This document shows, one piece after another, positions 7,303 through 15,057 of a stretch of 25,120 nt of DNA. The DNA is from a virus: IMG/VR virus record IMGVR_UViG_3300005288_000295, positions 1 through 25,120 of that record; one strand, given 5' to 3'. Within the stretch, counting starts at the first letter, position 1, and each line of letters starts with the position of its first letter. Made by a program: the position numbers and the translations under genes. The notes beneath the pieces were generated by a model, which was not told the DNA's origin, ran no database searches, and saw only the letters and a list, made by a program, of their open reading frames with translations.

Positions 7303-7713
7303 TCAGTGCCTTTCGCTGGCCTGGATTATCCTTCGCAAACCGATCCAGCGGGCAATGAACATAGTGATCAACGCCGTCGCCGCGGATGCTCGAGGGACCA
7401 GCAGTGGATCAGAGACGGCGTGCAGCCATGCGGCCAGTACGGCGACGCCCAGCGCCGTGGTGAAGAAAGGCAGGAGCGCATACTCGATCCGGTACCGCGC
7501 CCGCAGAGTCGCCGGGATGCAGATGGCCGAAGTCATGATGAAAATGGCCCAAACGATTGTCAGGGCCGCGCCGAGAGCAGATTTCACGCCCGTCCCCGGC
7601 GGGTCAAGGATGACAGATACCCCGATGATCGCCGTGAAAGCGTACGAGGCCGCGTACATGGCGTGTTCCCAGCGTCCGCAAGGTTGAAGGACATTGACCA
7701 CCACGCGGCTCAC
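7303..7713 (-). CDS. Four-span membrane protein, holin candidate
   Basis: This 136-aa hydrophobic protein has four predicted transmembrane segments at about residues 19-36, 47-66, 78-97 and 109-126. The GTG at 7713 is preferred because it overlaps the preceding tail gene stop as GTGA; a longer ATG start at 7746 would overlap that gene by 37 nt. The next gene starts 1 nt after its stop. It lies immediately upstream of the lysis genes, so it may be a holin or holin regulator. No diagnostic motif was recognised. Confidence 0.62.
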   Translation of the reverse strand: MSRVVVNVLQPCGRWEHAMYAASYAFTAIIGVSVILDPPGTGVKSALGAALTIVWAIFIMTSAICIPATLRARYRIEYALLPFFTTALGVAVLAAWLHAVSDPLLVPRASAATALITMFIARWIGLRRIIQASERH

Positions 7714-8783
7714 CTGACCCTCGTGATACGGACGCGACCGGCCCATGTGGTGGTGCCGGATGCCAGCGTGATGTAACTGGTGAGGAAGATTATCTGTCCG
7801 GCTGTGACAACGAAGTTTGGTATCGTCGGACCGCCCGTGTCGTCGCCCGTGGTGATGGCCCGCTTGTGTGTGGTCGTACCGCCATCGCCGATCTGCATGA
7901 ATGACCGGCCGGTCCCTAATGTACCGAACGTGCCCGAGAGGTCAATCGAGTATTCCCCGGCGTCGCGGAAGGTTAGCCGGTCAGCGCCGGGAGTGGTGAT
8001 CATCCCGGTATCCGTAGTCTTCGTGGAGTCGTTGGTGAGGACGTTCGTCCCCCAGACGGCGGAGGATGGTATGCCAGCGGCCGCGAACGTCCATTCGGAG
8101 TGCCCGAAGTGGTCCCATGTTGAGCCGTTGAATCGCTCCACCGTGCCGCAAGACGGCTGGTTGGTGCCCATGAGCAGGATCTCCATGCCCTGATAGGGGG
8201 TTAGGAGTGCCCGCTCGCCAGTCGAGAAGATCGGCAGACGCGCGCCGGCCGCGACATACCGGGCCGTGTTCAGGGTGATCGTTGGTGATCCCGTACCAAC
8301 CTTCGGGACCGCGATCGTTGCGACAAGGAAGGACCGGGGAGGAAGTGCCGGGGCAGCAGGCGTTCCGGACGGGGTACCAGCAAGGTAGTTGACCGGCGCA
8401 CTCCGCGCCCCGGAACCGTCACCGGCGGAAGAATCATTGACCGTGATGTAGAGGATGTCCAGTCGCGGATTAGACGGATCGGCCACGGTGAAGTTGGTAG
8501 GCGCAATCCCAGTGATGACCTGGTCCGAAGCCCACCCATAACCGCCTTGGTAGGTCACTCCGGCGGGGAAGATCCTGGCCGAGCAAGGGTTCAGGGTCCA
8601 CTGGGTGGACGTGACCGAAACAATGGACGGTAGCGTGCCCACGCGGAAGCCCGAGCGGCCGCCGAATACGGAAGCCACCGGATTGCCGTCCAAGGCCGCG
8701 AAAGCTTGGCGCTCATTCAGTGCCGGATACGACGGCAGGCCAGTAGTGGTATCCGCATCTATCGGCAATACTGTGATCGTCAT
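7710..8783 (-). CDS. Minor tail protein upstream of the lysis genes
   Basis: This 357-aa protein has an N-terminal region (about 1-130) of the type found in phage baseplate/upper fibre proteins (ALNERQAFAALDGNPV near 22-37, GVTYQGGYGWASDQ near 75-88, RLDILYITVND near 106-116). A C-terminal beta-sandwich-like domain (about 230-357, ending TTTWAGRVRITRVR) follows. The ATG has GGAG 5 nt upstream and starts 1 nt after the stop of the distal tail gene. Such proteins usually link the tail tip to receptor-binding modules. No enzymatic motif was seen. Confidence 0.75.
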   Translation of the reverse strand: MTITVLPIDADTTTGLPSYPALNERQAFAALDGNPVASVFGGRSGFRVGTLPSIVSVTSTQWTLNPCSARIFPAGVTYQGGYGWASDQVITGIAPTNFTVADPSNPRLDILYITVNDSSAGDGSGARSAPVNYLAGTPSGTPAAPALPPRSFLVATIAVPKVGTGSPTITLNTARYVAAGARLPIFSTGERALLTPYQGMEILLMGTNQPSCGTVERFNGSTWDHFGHSEWTFAAAGIPSSAVWGTNVLTNDSTKTTDTGMITTPGADRLTFRDAGEYSIDLSGTFGTLGTGRSFMQIGDGGTTTHKRAITTGDDTGGPTIPNFVVTAGQIIFLTSYITLASGTTTWAGRVRITRVR

Positions 8784-8784
8784 A

Positions 8785-9648
8785 TCAGCTCCATGCGGGG
8801 TATGTGGTGAGGGTCAGAAGCGCTGCGGGGTCATATATGGCAGCCGAGAAAGCGATGTCATTGGGGCCCGGGTCGAGCTGGAACCAACCGCGACTAGTGA
8901 CCCAGCCGTTACGGGTTGACTGGCCCTGCGCGAGCACTTCCCGCTTCTGCATGTCCACGGTCACGAACTCATCGGCGGCCAAGCTCAGCGAGGTCGAGAA
9001 CGAGAGGTTGACCTTCTGGCCGAGATGGTTCACGGACCACCCGCCGGCCGGAATGCTCCCGTTGATGGTCAGGTAAACCGGCGCCGGGGCGTTGCCGGGA
9101 TTCACGACGCGCAGCACGCCGCTGTTGATGATGCCAGTCCACGTCACGGGCCATGTCGATGGGCGTGTGCGGCCACCCGTGATGGAAGGGAGGCTGGTCG
9201 ATACGGTGATCGCGTCCCCGTACTTCAGCGGGTCCAGCGCCACAACCTGCACGGACCATTGCGCCGCACTGTCTCCGTGGCGGACAGGGTCTATGGCGCC
9301 GATCCGCTGCACGGTCGTCCACCGGGAAACGCCAGACTCCGTGACGGTCATCTTGGTTGCCGACAACGGGAAGGCTGTTGTCAGGCGGTCCAGTGCGTCC
9401 TTCAGGTCTGCGGGGTTGGTCGCCGTGACCCACCCGGACAGCGTCATGGTGCGCATCTCCTGAAAGGATGACGTCCCCGTCGCGCCATCCCCGCGTGCCC
9501 TCTGAGTGGGGGTCAACGTCCCCTTCGTTGTCCCCCAGCCCAGAATGTCCTCCATGATCCACACAACCCCGGAAGCTTCCCGTGCAGTGAGGATCAGGCC
9601 GCCGACGCTCACATAGGAGGGCAGGAGCGGGCCAACGTATTCAGTCAC
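8785..9648 (-). CDS. Distal tail protein (Dit-like)
   Basis: This 287-aa protein lies directly downstream of the tape measure, the usual place for the distal tail protein that forms the hub ring at the tube end. Its two-part layout, an N-terminal beta-domain (about 1-165) and a C-terminal galectin-like or jelly-roll region (about 170-287 with VVNPGNAPAPVYLTI and a TRNGWVTSRGW.QLDPGPNDI segment), matches Dit proteins of siphoviruses. GTG start with AGGAGG 5 nt upstream. Assignment is from synteny and general architecture. Confidence 0.78.
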   Translation of the reverse strand: MTEYVGPLLPSYVSVGGLILTAREASGVVWIMEDILGWGTTKGTLTPTQRARGDGATGTSSFQEMRTMTLSGWVTATNPADLKDALDRLTTAFPLSATKMTVTESGVSRWTTVQRIGAIDPVRHGDSAAQWSVQVVALDPLKYGDAITVSTSLPSITGGRTRPSTWPVTWTGIINSGVLRVVNPGNAPAPVYLTINGSIPAGGWSVNHLGQKVNLSFSTSLSLAADEFVTVDMQKREVLAQGQSTRNGWVTSRGWFQLDPGPNDIAFSAAIYDPAALLTLTTYPAWS

Positions 9649-9657
9649 GCTTGCCTC

Positions 9658-12582
9658 CTAAACTTTGCGGGCGGTGAGGTACTGCATGACCGTCTGCGCA
9701 ACGGCTGTCCCGTTGGTGGCCTCGTAGACATTGAAGGTGTTCCCAGCGCTCTGAGGCCCGGTCCCGTTCGGGTAGACCGTCGCACCCGCTGGCAGGGAAA
9801 CAATCTCCGGCCCGTTCTCGCCAACCAGTGCCGTGCCGGGGGTCCGGATCGTGCCGCCCGTAGCAAGGTGCGGGATCGTACCAAGGTGATCGAAGTGCGG
9901 GGCGCCGGGGATCGAGTTGACGGTGTCGATGAAACTGTTGATGGTTCCGACTCCGCCGTTGATCACATCAATGACCCCGTTGATGACGCCCTTGATGCCT
10001 CCCGCTACCCCATCGAAAGCTCCCTTCATTCCGGCTGCCATGGCACCGAAAATCCTGGTTGCGGTGTCCCCGATATTTTGTATCGCCCCGCCGATCCACT
10101 GACCGATGGGCGAAATCACGGAATTCCACAGCCAACTAAAAACGTCACCGATAGCACTGATGGCCGGTTGGATTGCGTTACTCCACAGCCAGGACGCGAT
10201 AGAGCCGAGCATCTGGAAATAGCCGACGATGGAATCAATGACCGGGGAAATCACGTTGCTCCATAGCCAGTTCCATGCATCGCCAATCGCGTTGATAGCT
10301 GGCTGGATGGCGTTCGTCCACAGCCAGTTGGCTACGGCTCCGAGCATTTTGAAGTAGTCAACGATGTAGTTGATTACGGGCTGGATGGCGTTGGTCCAGA
10401 GCCACTGCGCGCCGAGGCTAATGAGGTCGAAGGCCAGTAGCCAGAGCTTGATGATGGGCCACAGGATCGAGTTCCACAGCCACGTAAAAATCCCGGCAAT
10501 GTTCATAATTACCGGATGTAGCCAGCCGTCCCAATAATTCTGAACGGCCTTGGCTAGGATGTTGAATCCGTTGACGAAAAACTGGATCACAGGCGAGATG
10601 ACCGTGTTCCACAGCCAGTTCCACGCCAGGCCAATCGCGGCGACGCAAACCTTCCACGCGTCCTGGAAGAACGTCGTCTGCGTGGCAACCCAGATGATCC
10701 CGGCCACGAGTGCGCCGATACCCACGACGAGCAGGCCAATAGGGTTGGCGTCCATTGCCGCGTTCCAGAGCCACTGTGCCGCCGTGGCGATCCCGGACGC
10801 TGCGGCCGTGGCCAGAATGCCAGCCTTCGCCAACAGCCCGCCCTCAGAGTTCGCCAGTTGCGCGGCCGTGTTCGCCCACCAACCAGCAATGCCGGTAACG
10901 ACGGTGGAGTTCATGACCGCATAGGCGATGGCACCGGCCTTCGCGGCAGCGCTGGTCGCGTAAGACGCCCCGGCCGCCCCGTAGCTGGCTGCGGCAAAGC
11001 CTTCCTGCACACCCTTCGCGATGCTCATCACTTCAGAGACAGCCTTGAAGCCCATATATGCGGCGATGGCGCCGATCACGATGTGAGCGTTCTCGGTCAT
11101 CCACGTGGCGACATTGACGAGTATCGGGACAAGGAACTGGAGCGCCTGAGTCAGCACCCCAGCCGCGATGGTCGCCAGTTGAGTGATGAAAGGCAGCAGT
11201 CCGATGACTGCACTGGTCAGTTGGGTGGAGAGGCTCCCCGCCAACTGCGTCAAAGGCGGCAGGATCTTCGCCAGTGCGGTGCCGAGTGTTCCGGCGACCG
11301 TCGAAGCCAGCGAGGCGAGCAGGGACACTAGTTGTGGAAGCACTGGCGCGAGGGCGGTGAAGATCAGGTGCAGCGGAGAGAATGCCGAGACTAGGGTGAA
11401 TATCTGCGGAATAAGGGGCTGCACAGCCGCCCAAACTTCCTTGAAGGCCGCAAAGACCGGCTTCGCGACCGCCTCAACCTTACCTAGCAACTCGTACGCA
11501 GTAGCGCCCCAATGGGCCATTACGGACTGGTTTGAGCCGACGTCGTCCACGCCGTTCTTGAAGCCGCCAAAGAAGTCCTTGATGCCCTTCAGTGCGATGG
11601 CCGCGGCGTCATGGACCTTGATGAGGACAACCACAACCGGGGAATCTTCCTCGACGTGAAAGGCCTCTTTGAAGGAGTGCGTGAAGTCGCCCTTCACGAG
11701 CAGGTCATAGACGCCGGAAATGGCGTTGCCGATGGCCGCGCCCTTCACGGCAACAGCCTGCGCCGCTTCGCCAATCGCCGGGGTAATCCTCTGCATGAGC
11801 TTGATGGAGCCCTCGACGGCCGGGCCGAAGATGGGTAGGAACTTCTCCACGATGCCTTGGGTCAGATCCTCAAACGCCCGCTTCGCACGTTGCAGCTCGC
11901 CCGGGAAGGCCTCGCCGGCCGCCTTAGCTGCCCCGCCGAACTCTGTGTTCAGTTCGCCAAGGATGAGCTTCTGCGCACCGGCAGTGTCGCCGGTCTTGAC
12001 CATCGCCGCAATGGCATCCTTCTGCGCCTGAGTGAAGGACACGCCAACGCGGGTCAGTGCAGTGATGCCCTGCACTGGGTCATTCAAAGCCTTGCCCAGA
12101 AGGATGGCATTACTCGATGCGTCGCCGCCCATCTTCGCGGCCATGTCAGCCGAAGCCGCGGTAGCCAGATCAAAGATTTTGTCCGGGCCGTTGTTCTTGA
12201 TGTTCGTGAACGTCAAGAGAAGCTGCTCAGACTTCACGATCGAATCGTCAGTCTGGCCCGAGTAGCCCTGGATGGAGGACGCAAGGTTATTCAGGCCCTC
12301 GACGGAGACGTTCGCCGCGTTCCCGGTCGAAGCGATACCGGCCGTCAACTGCGCAGTACCGGCCGCCGCGTCCTTCGCCTCATCAAAGCCGGTCTCAAAG
12401 ACCTTCTTGATACTCTCGCCAATACCGACAGCGGCGATGCCGCCCGCGATCAGACCAGCGATCTTCCCGCCGATACCGCCGAAGCCGCCAGACTCCCCCA
12501 TGATCCCGTCGGCAAGTTTCGCTCCGAAACCCCGAGTATCCGGGTGAACGCCAAGGGATACCTGACCACCTGACAGCGTCAT
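9658..12582 (-). CDS. Tape measure protein
   Basis: This 974-aa protein, the longest in the window, follows the frameshifted tail-assembly chaperones and sets tail length; at about 1.5 angstrom per residue it would suggest a tail near 145 nm. The N-terminus is Gly/Ala-rich (MTLSGGQVSLGVHPD), with a conserved helical region at about 80-250. Hydrophobic segments lie near 395-440, 458-495 and 612-635. A tryptophan-rich repeat array runs from 655 to 825, and the C-terminus has HLATGGTIRTPG and GENGPEIVSLPAGATVYP at about 904-937, a common tape-measure ending. The ATG overlaps the chaperone stop and has AAGGAG 5 nt upstream. No peptidase or lysozyme motif was seen. Confidence 0.93.
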   Translation of the reverse strand: MTLSGGQVSLGVHPDTRGFGAKLADGIMGESGGFGGIGGKIAGLIAGGIAAVGIGESIKKVFETGFDEAKDAAAGTAQLTAGIASTGNAANVSVEGLNNLASSIQGYSGQTDDSIVKSEQLLLTFTNIKNNGPDKIFDLATAASADMAAKMGGDASSNAILLGKALNDPVQGITALTRVGVSFTQAQKDAIAAMVKTGDTAGAQKLILGELNTEFGGAAKAAGEAFPGELQRAKRAFEDLTQGIVEKFLPIFGPAVEGSIKLMQRITPAIGEAAQAVAVKGAAIGNAISGVYDLLVKGDFTHSFKEAFHVEEDSPVVVVLIKVHDAAAIALKGIKDFFGGFKNGVDDVGSNQSVMAHWGATAYELLGKVEAVAKPVFAAFKEVWAAVQPLIPQIFTLVSAFSPLHLIFTALAPVLPQLVSLLASLASTVAGTLGTALAKILPPLTQLAGSLSTQLTSAVIGLLPFITQLATIAAGVLTQALQFLVPILVNVATWMTENAHIVIGAIAAYMGFKAVSEVMSIAKGVQEGFAAASYGAAGASYATSAAAKAGAIAYAVMNSTVVTGIAGWWANTAAQLANSEGGLLAKAGILATAAASGIATAAQWLWNAAMDANPIGLLVVGIGALVAGIIWVATQTTFFQDAWKVCVAAIGLAWNWLWNTVISPVIQFFVNGFNILAKAVQNYWDGWLHPVIMNIAGIFTWLWNSILWPIIKLWLLAFDLISLGAQWLWTNAIQPVINYIVDYFKMLGAVANWLWTNAIQPAINAIGDAWNWLWSNVISPVIDSIVGYFQMLGSIASWLWSNAIQPAISAIGDVFSWLWNSVISPIGQWIGGAIQNIGDTATRIFGAMAAGMKGAFDGVAGGIKGVINGVIDVINGGVGTINSFIDTVNSIPGAPHFDHLGTIPHLATGGTIRTPGTALVGENGPEIVSLPAGATVYPNGTGPQSAGNTFNVYEATNGTAVAQTVMQYLTARKV
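10108..10620 (-). repeat. Trp-rich repeats in the tape measure gene
   Basis: Seven copies of WLWxxxIxxP-type motifs lie at residues 655-825, starting at 655, 700, 726, 752, 771, 797 and 816. The spacings (45, 26, 26, 19, 26, 19) resolve into a 45-residue (135-bp) compound unit; 726-770 and 771-815 are the clearest tandem copies. Confidence 0.85.
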
Positions 12583-13294
12583 ATTTTCTCCTTGAGGACA
12601 CCGGCGAGACCGGCGAGAGTGATCGTGTTTTCCGGTGCCGGTGGTGTTGGTGGCCTAAGTGCTGCGGGGCGCGGGTACGGCTTGAGCTCATCCGTGACCG
12701 GATTCTGAGAGTTCGCGTTGATGTAGATCCGCGTCAGAGTCTGCAAGGCGTCCACGGTGGATGCCTGAAGCTCCACGGACTGCGTCCAGTCGGCCGCGTC
12801 ACCGTTACGGGCCCGCGCAAACGCCGACTCGCGGGGAAGGTGTTTGATGTGGGCCAGGAGCTTGCGGCAGCCCCACTGGGAATTACCCCAGCAGGCCCGC
12901 CGCAAGTCAGAACCGTAATAGCGCGTGAAGTCCGCCTCTAACGGCTCCCAATCCTCAGCTAAGGTTTGGGCGAGGCTGAGGATTCCCCCAGGCTGTTACC
13001 CGAGACGAACTTCGTGATTTCCTGCAAGTCCTGAGCGGTCAAACCGTCAGCGAGCAGGGCATCGACGTCGGTCGGGTCCTCGAGCAGACCGGCAAGACCG
13101 GCCTTCAGGTTCTCGTCCTTGAAATCAAAAGCCACAGTCAGAGCGAATTCTGCCCGGACCTCCACGTAGCCCGCAGCGAGCTTCAGGTAAGGGTTGCCCT
13201 CACCAGCAGCCGTACGCGCTTCAGCACGGGCCGCACGGGCCGCACCAAGGTCAAGGATCTGTGCACCAGCGGGCGCCTCGGTCAAAATAGCCAT
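12579..13294 (-). CDS. Tail assembly chaperone fusion made by -1 frameshift
   Basis: The longer chaperone shares its start with the 111-aa protein and switches to the -1 frame before its stop, giving about 238 aa if the shift occurs at the GGGGGAA near 12983-12989. The -1 frame is open from a TAA just upstream of that point down to 12579. It carries the typical second-chaperone sequence (LAEDWEPLEADFTRYYG, then RRACWGNSQWGCRKLL), which has no start of its own that would include these residues. Such long and short forms are a near-universal feature between the major tail and tape measure genes of siphoviruses; they bind the tape measure and guide tube assembly. Frame change is certain; the slip point is inferred. 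Confidence 0.85.
12959..13294 (-). CDS. Tail assembly chaperone, short form
   Basis: This 111-aa protein lies between the major tail and tape measure genes. It is rich in Ala, Leu and acidic residues, with an LAAGYVEVRAEFALTVAFDF segment near 39-58 and a helical C-terminal half (LLEDPTDVDALLADGLTAQDLQEI). It ends GESSASPKP after the presumed slip site. GGAG lies 7 nt before the ATG. The short form is the main product in this family, and the frameshifted form is the minor one. Confidence 0.88.
   Translation of the reverse strand: MAILTEAPAGAQILDLGAARAARAEARTAAGEGNPYLKLAAGYVEVRAEFALTVAFDFKDENLKAGLAGLLEDPTDVDALLADGLTAQDLQEITKFVSGNSLGESSASPKP
12983..12989 (-). other. Probable -1 ribosomal slippery site
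   Basis: On the minus strand this reads GGGGGAA. In the zero frame the codons are CTG GGG GAA. A tRNA-Gly on GGG can slip back one base and still pair with GGG. It lies after the TAA that bounds the -1 frame and before the zero-frame TAG, a window of about 37 nt. The CCCAAAC nearby at 12965-12971 is in the wrong phase for a standard heptamer. Confidence 0.6.
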
Positions 13295-13296
13295 GC

Positions 13297-13875
13297 TTAG
13301 ACTCCGCTCACTGCGTCATCGACGCCGAAGATAAGGACGGAGTTGGAGTTGTCGCCCGGGACGAGTTCCTGCACTTCGAAGGGGTAGGAGGTTTCCTCCG
13401 TACGTTTGCCCTTGATGGCAGGAAGGGTCAGGAGTGCGCAGCGCTGGATGACGATCCGCTGGCTTGTGGTGCCATCGGACCAGTCAATGCCGAGCATGAA
13501 CTCGGAGATGGTGGCGGCGTTCGGCACGGTGATCGTGTAGATGCCAGCGGTTCCGGGAACGACGGTTCCATTCCATGCCATGGCCGTGGTCTGGATGTTG
13601 GACTGAAGCGGTTCGAAAGCATATTTCCGGGTGAGCTCCGTGGCGATCAGGCGCAGGATTTGCGTTGACTGCCAGCCCATGACGGGCGTGGTCTTCAGGG
13701 ACGGGGTGATGGTGAAGCCATCCTTTTGGTAGCCGAGGTTCACCCAGCCCGTAGCCCATGCGGTAGTGGAGTCGGTCGGGAGTGCGGTCCCCAGCGGGGC
13801 CTTCCAGATCGAGCCGGTACCGGCGACGCGGAGCTGGGTAGCGTTCAGCCCCGCCGTAATGGTTGATGTAGGCAT
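13297..13875 (-). CDS. Major tail protein
   Basis: This 192-aa protein lies just upstream of the chaperones and matches the size and character of siphovirus tail-tube subunits: mostly beta residues, an N-terminal MPTSTITAGLNATQLRVAGTG, a WATGWVNLGYQKDGFTITPS strand pair near 40-59, and an ETSYPFEVQELVPG segment near 161-174. AAAGGGA before the ATG is a good ribosome site. It is preceded by an intrinsic terminator, so part of its transcript may come from readthrough or a local promoter. Assigned by position and sequence character. Confidence 0.87.
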   Translation of the reverse strand: MPTSTITAGLNATQLRVAGTGSIWKAPLGTALPTDSTTAWATGWVNLGYQKDGFTITPSLKTTPVMGWQSTQILRLIATELTRKYAFEPLQSNIQTTAMAWNGTVVPGTAGIYTITVPNAATISEFMLGIDWSDGTTSQRIVIQRCALLTLPAIKGKRTEETSYPFEVQELVPGDNSNSVLIFGVDDAVSGV

Positions 13876-13901
13876 TGCTTTTCCCTTTCAGTGGGCATGA
13901 C

Positions 13902-13940
13902 AAAAAACCCACCAGAGGCGGGCAGATGGTGTGGTGGGTT
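13902..13940 (-). terminator. Intrinsic terminator between tail terminator and major tail genes
   Basis: A 9-bp stem (13906-13914 with 13932-13940) encloses 17 nt. Read on the minus strand, the stem ends in TT and is followed by four more T. The hairpin includes part of the tail terminator stop codon. It would reduce or reset transcription just before the highly expressed major tail gene. Confidence 0.6.
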
Positions 13941-14409
13941 ACGGGAAGATCGTCAGGGACGGATAAGTTGTCGAGTTCGGGTACGGGTCCGCATCCCCAT
14001 TGGCATGCGTCAGCACCCGGTAGCGGGCCACGTACCGTGGCAGCGGCGGGATGGGGATGGTGTCCGGAAGCCACGACGGGGCGACTTCCTCTTGCCCGGA
14101 CACAAGAACGCCTTCCGGGACAACGTCATTTGCGATTGCCCACATGGCGGCGCGGACAGTGCGCGTCAACAGCCCGCACGCGAACTTGGTCCCGCCGATC
14201 ACATCAATCTGGATCGCGGGCTCATCCATGGCCGGCCAATGCCCCAGACCGCCAGCCCACTGCACAATCACGTACGGGTAGACAGGCGCCTTGGGAAGCT
14301 CCGTGACGATCTTGGCCGCATCAATCAGCGCGGTAACTTCCGCGAGGCCACGAAGGTACTGCTGCACGGCGAGGACGCCATCAGGAAGGACTGCACGCGG
14401 ATAAGGCAC
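13939..14409 (-). CDS. Tail terminator protein
   Basis: This 156-aa protein precedes the major tail gene, the usual place of the tail terminator that caps the tube. It starts MPYPRAVLPDGVLAVQQYLRG, a common opening in actinophage versions, includes YPYVIVQWAGGLGHWPA.DEPAIQIDVIG near 44-72, and ends NSTTYPSLTIFP. The GTG start has AAGGGG upstream. Start is 2 nt after the previous stop. Confidence comes from synteny and the N-terminal helix plus beta-sheet pattern. Confidence 0.78.
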   Translation of the reverse strand: MPYPRAVLPDGVLAVQQYLRGLAEVTALIDAAKIVTELPKAPVYPYVIVQWAGGLGHWPAMDEPAIQIDVIGGTKFACGLLTRTVRAAMWAIANDVVPEGVLVSGQEEVAPSWLPDTIPIPPLPRYVARYRVLTHANGDADPYPNSTTYPSLTIFP

Positions 14410-14411
14410 GA

Positions 14412-14723
14412 CTACCCCTTCTTGAACTTGTACCCGGCAGCCTCAACCGCTCTACGCAAATTGAAGTGCGCCGGGATGCCCTGGGACGGGACGCCGAACT
14501 CAATCCACGAGGATTTATAATCCCCGGAATAAACCCGGGCGCCATGCTTCGTTTTCTGAGCCACGATGCCGGCCGCATAATCGCCACTAAGGTGCGGGGC
14601 TGTGCTGCGGGCGGTATCCGCGATCCGCTCAGCCATTTCCATGGCCGCGTCCTTCAGGTCCGCCTCATCCTGGACTTTCAGGTCAAGGTCATCATCGATT
14701 CGTACCGTGAATTCCTCAGCCAT
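14412..14723 (-). CDS. HK97 gp10-like tail-completion protein
   Basis: This 103-aa protein matches the small gp10-type family: an N-terminal beta-strand (EEFTVRIDDDLDL), a helix with AMEMAERIADTARSTAPHLSG (about 28-48), then VYSGDYKSSWIEFGVPSQGIPAHFNLRRAVE. The phrase WIEFG followed by a proline-rich turn and an ARG-type helix is typical of the family. The ATG at 14723 overlaps the previous stop by 8 nt; upstream in-frame codons would extend deep into that gene. It acts at the head-tail joint or the tail top. Confidence 0.82.
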   Translation of the reverse strand: MAEEFTVRIDDDLDLKVQDEADLKDAAMEMAERIADTARSTAPHLSGDYAAGIVAQKTKHGARVYSGDYKSSWIEFGVPSQGIPAHFNLRRAVEAAGYKFKKG

Positions 14724-15057
14724 CGACGACCACCAACTTGCAGACAATATGCGAGACTTGCCGGGTGCGCGGGTTGTAGGCGTGTGCGGGTTCGCCATCG
14801 ACTTGGAACTTCTGGGACTGGAAGTTGATGTAGTCCAGATGCCCCACAACCGTATTGGCGGGCAGGTAGCATTCCCACTGGCTCAGGACGGTGTCACGGT
14901 CATTCAGGTGCTCGACCGTGTTCCGCTGCTCCAGATACCCATTCACGGCTACCGGGGGGCCAAGAGCGGCAGGGGTAGCGTCGCCGTACTCGTCAACACC
15001 CGAAGTTCCCATGGTCTGGACCGTGAGCGGCTGATTCAGGAGCCGTTGAATGCTCAC
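14716..15057 (-). CDS. Head-to-tail stopper/connector
   Basis: This 113-aa small beta-rich protein contains WECYLPANTVVGHLDYINFQ and QKFQVDGEPAHAYNPRTRQVSHI segments, seen in stopper-type connectors that plug the packaged head. The GTG at 15057 makes a GTGA overlap with the adaptor stop and is preferred; GTG 15084 would give 122 aa. Neither has a strong ribosome site, in keeping with translational coupling. Function is inferred from order: adaptor, stopper, gp10-like, tail terminator. Confidence 0.75.
   Translation of the reverse strand: MSIQRLLNQPLTVQTMGTSGVDEYGDATPAALGPPVAVNGYLEQRNTVEHLNDRDTVLSQWECYLPANTVVGHLDYINFQSQKFQVDGEPAHAYNPRTRQVSHIVCKLVVVDG

Noticed and set aside
11857-12573. Long plus-strand open frame opposite the start of the tape measure gene
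   Set aside because: Composition is that of an antisense shadow and the opposite strand is a certain gene.
12965-12971. CCCAAAC as the frameshift heptamer
   Set aside because: The zero frame reads CCC AAA, so it is out of phase for X XXY YYZ slippage; GGGGGAA upstream fits re-pairing better.
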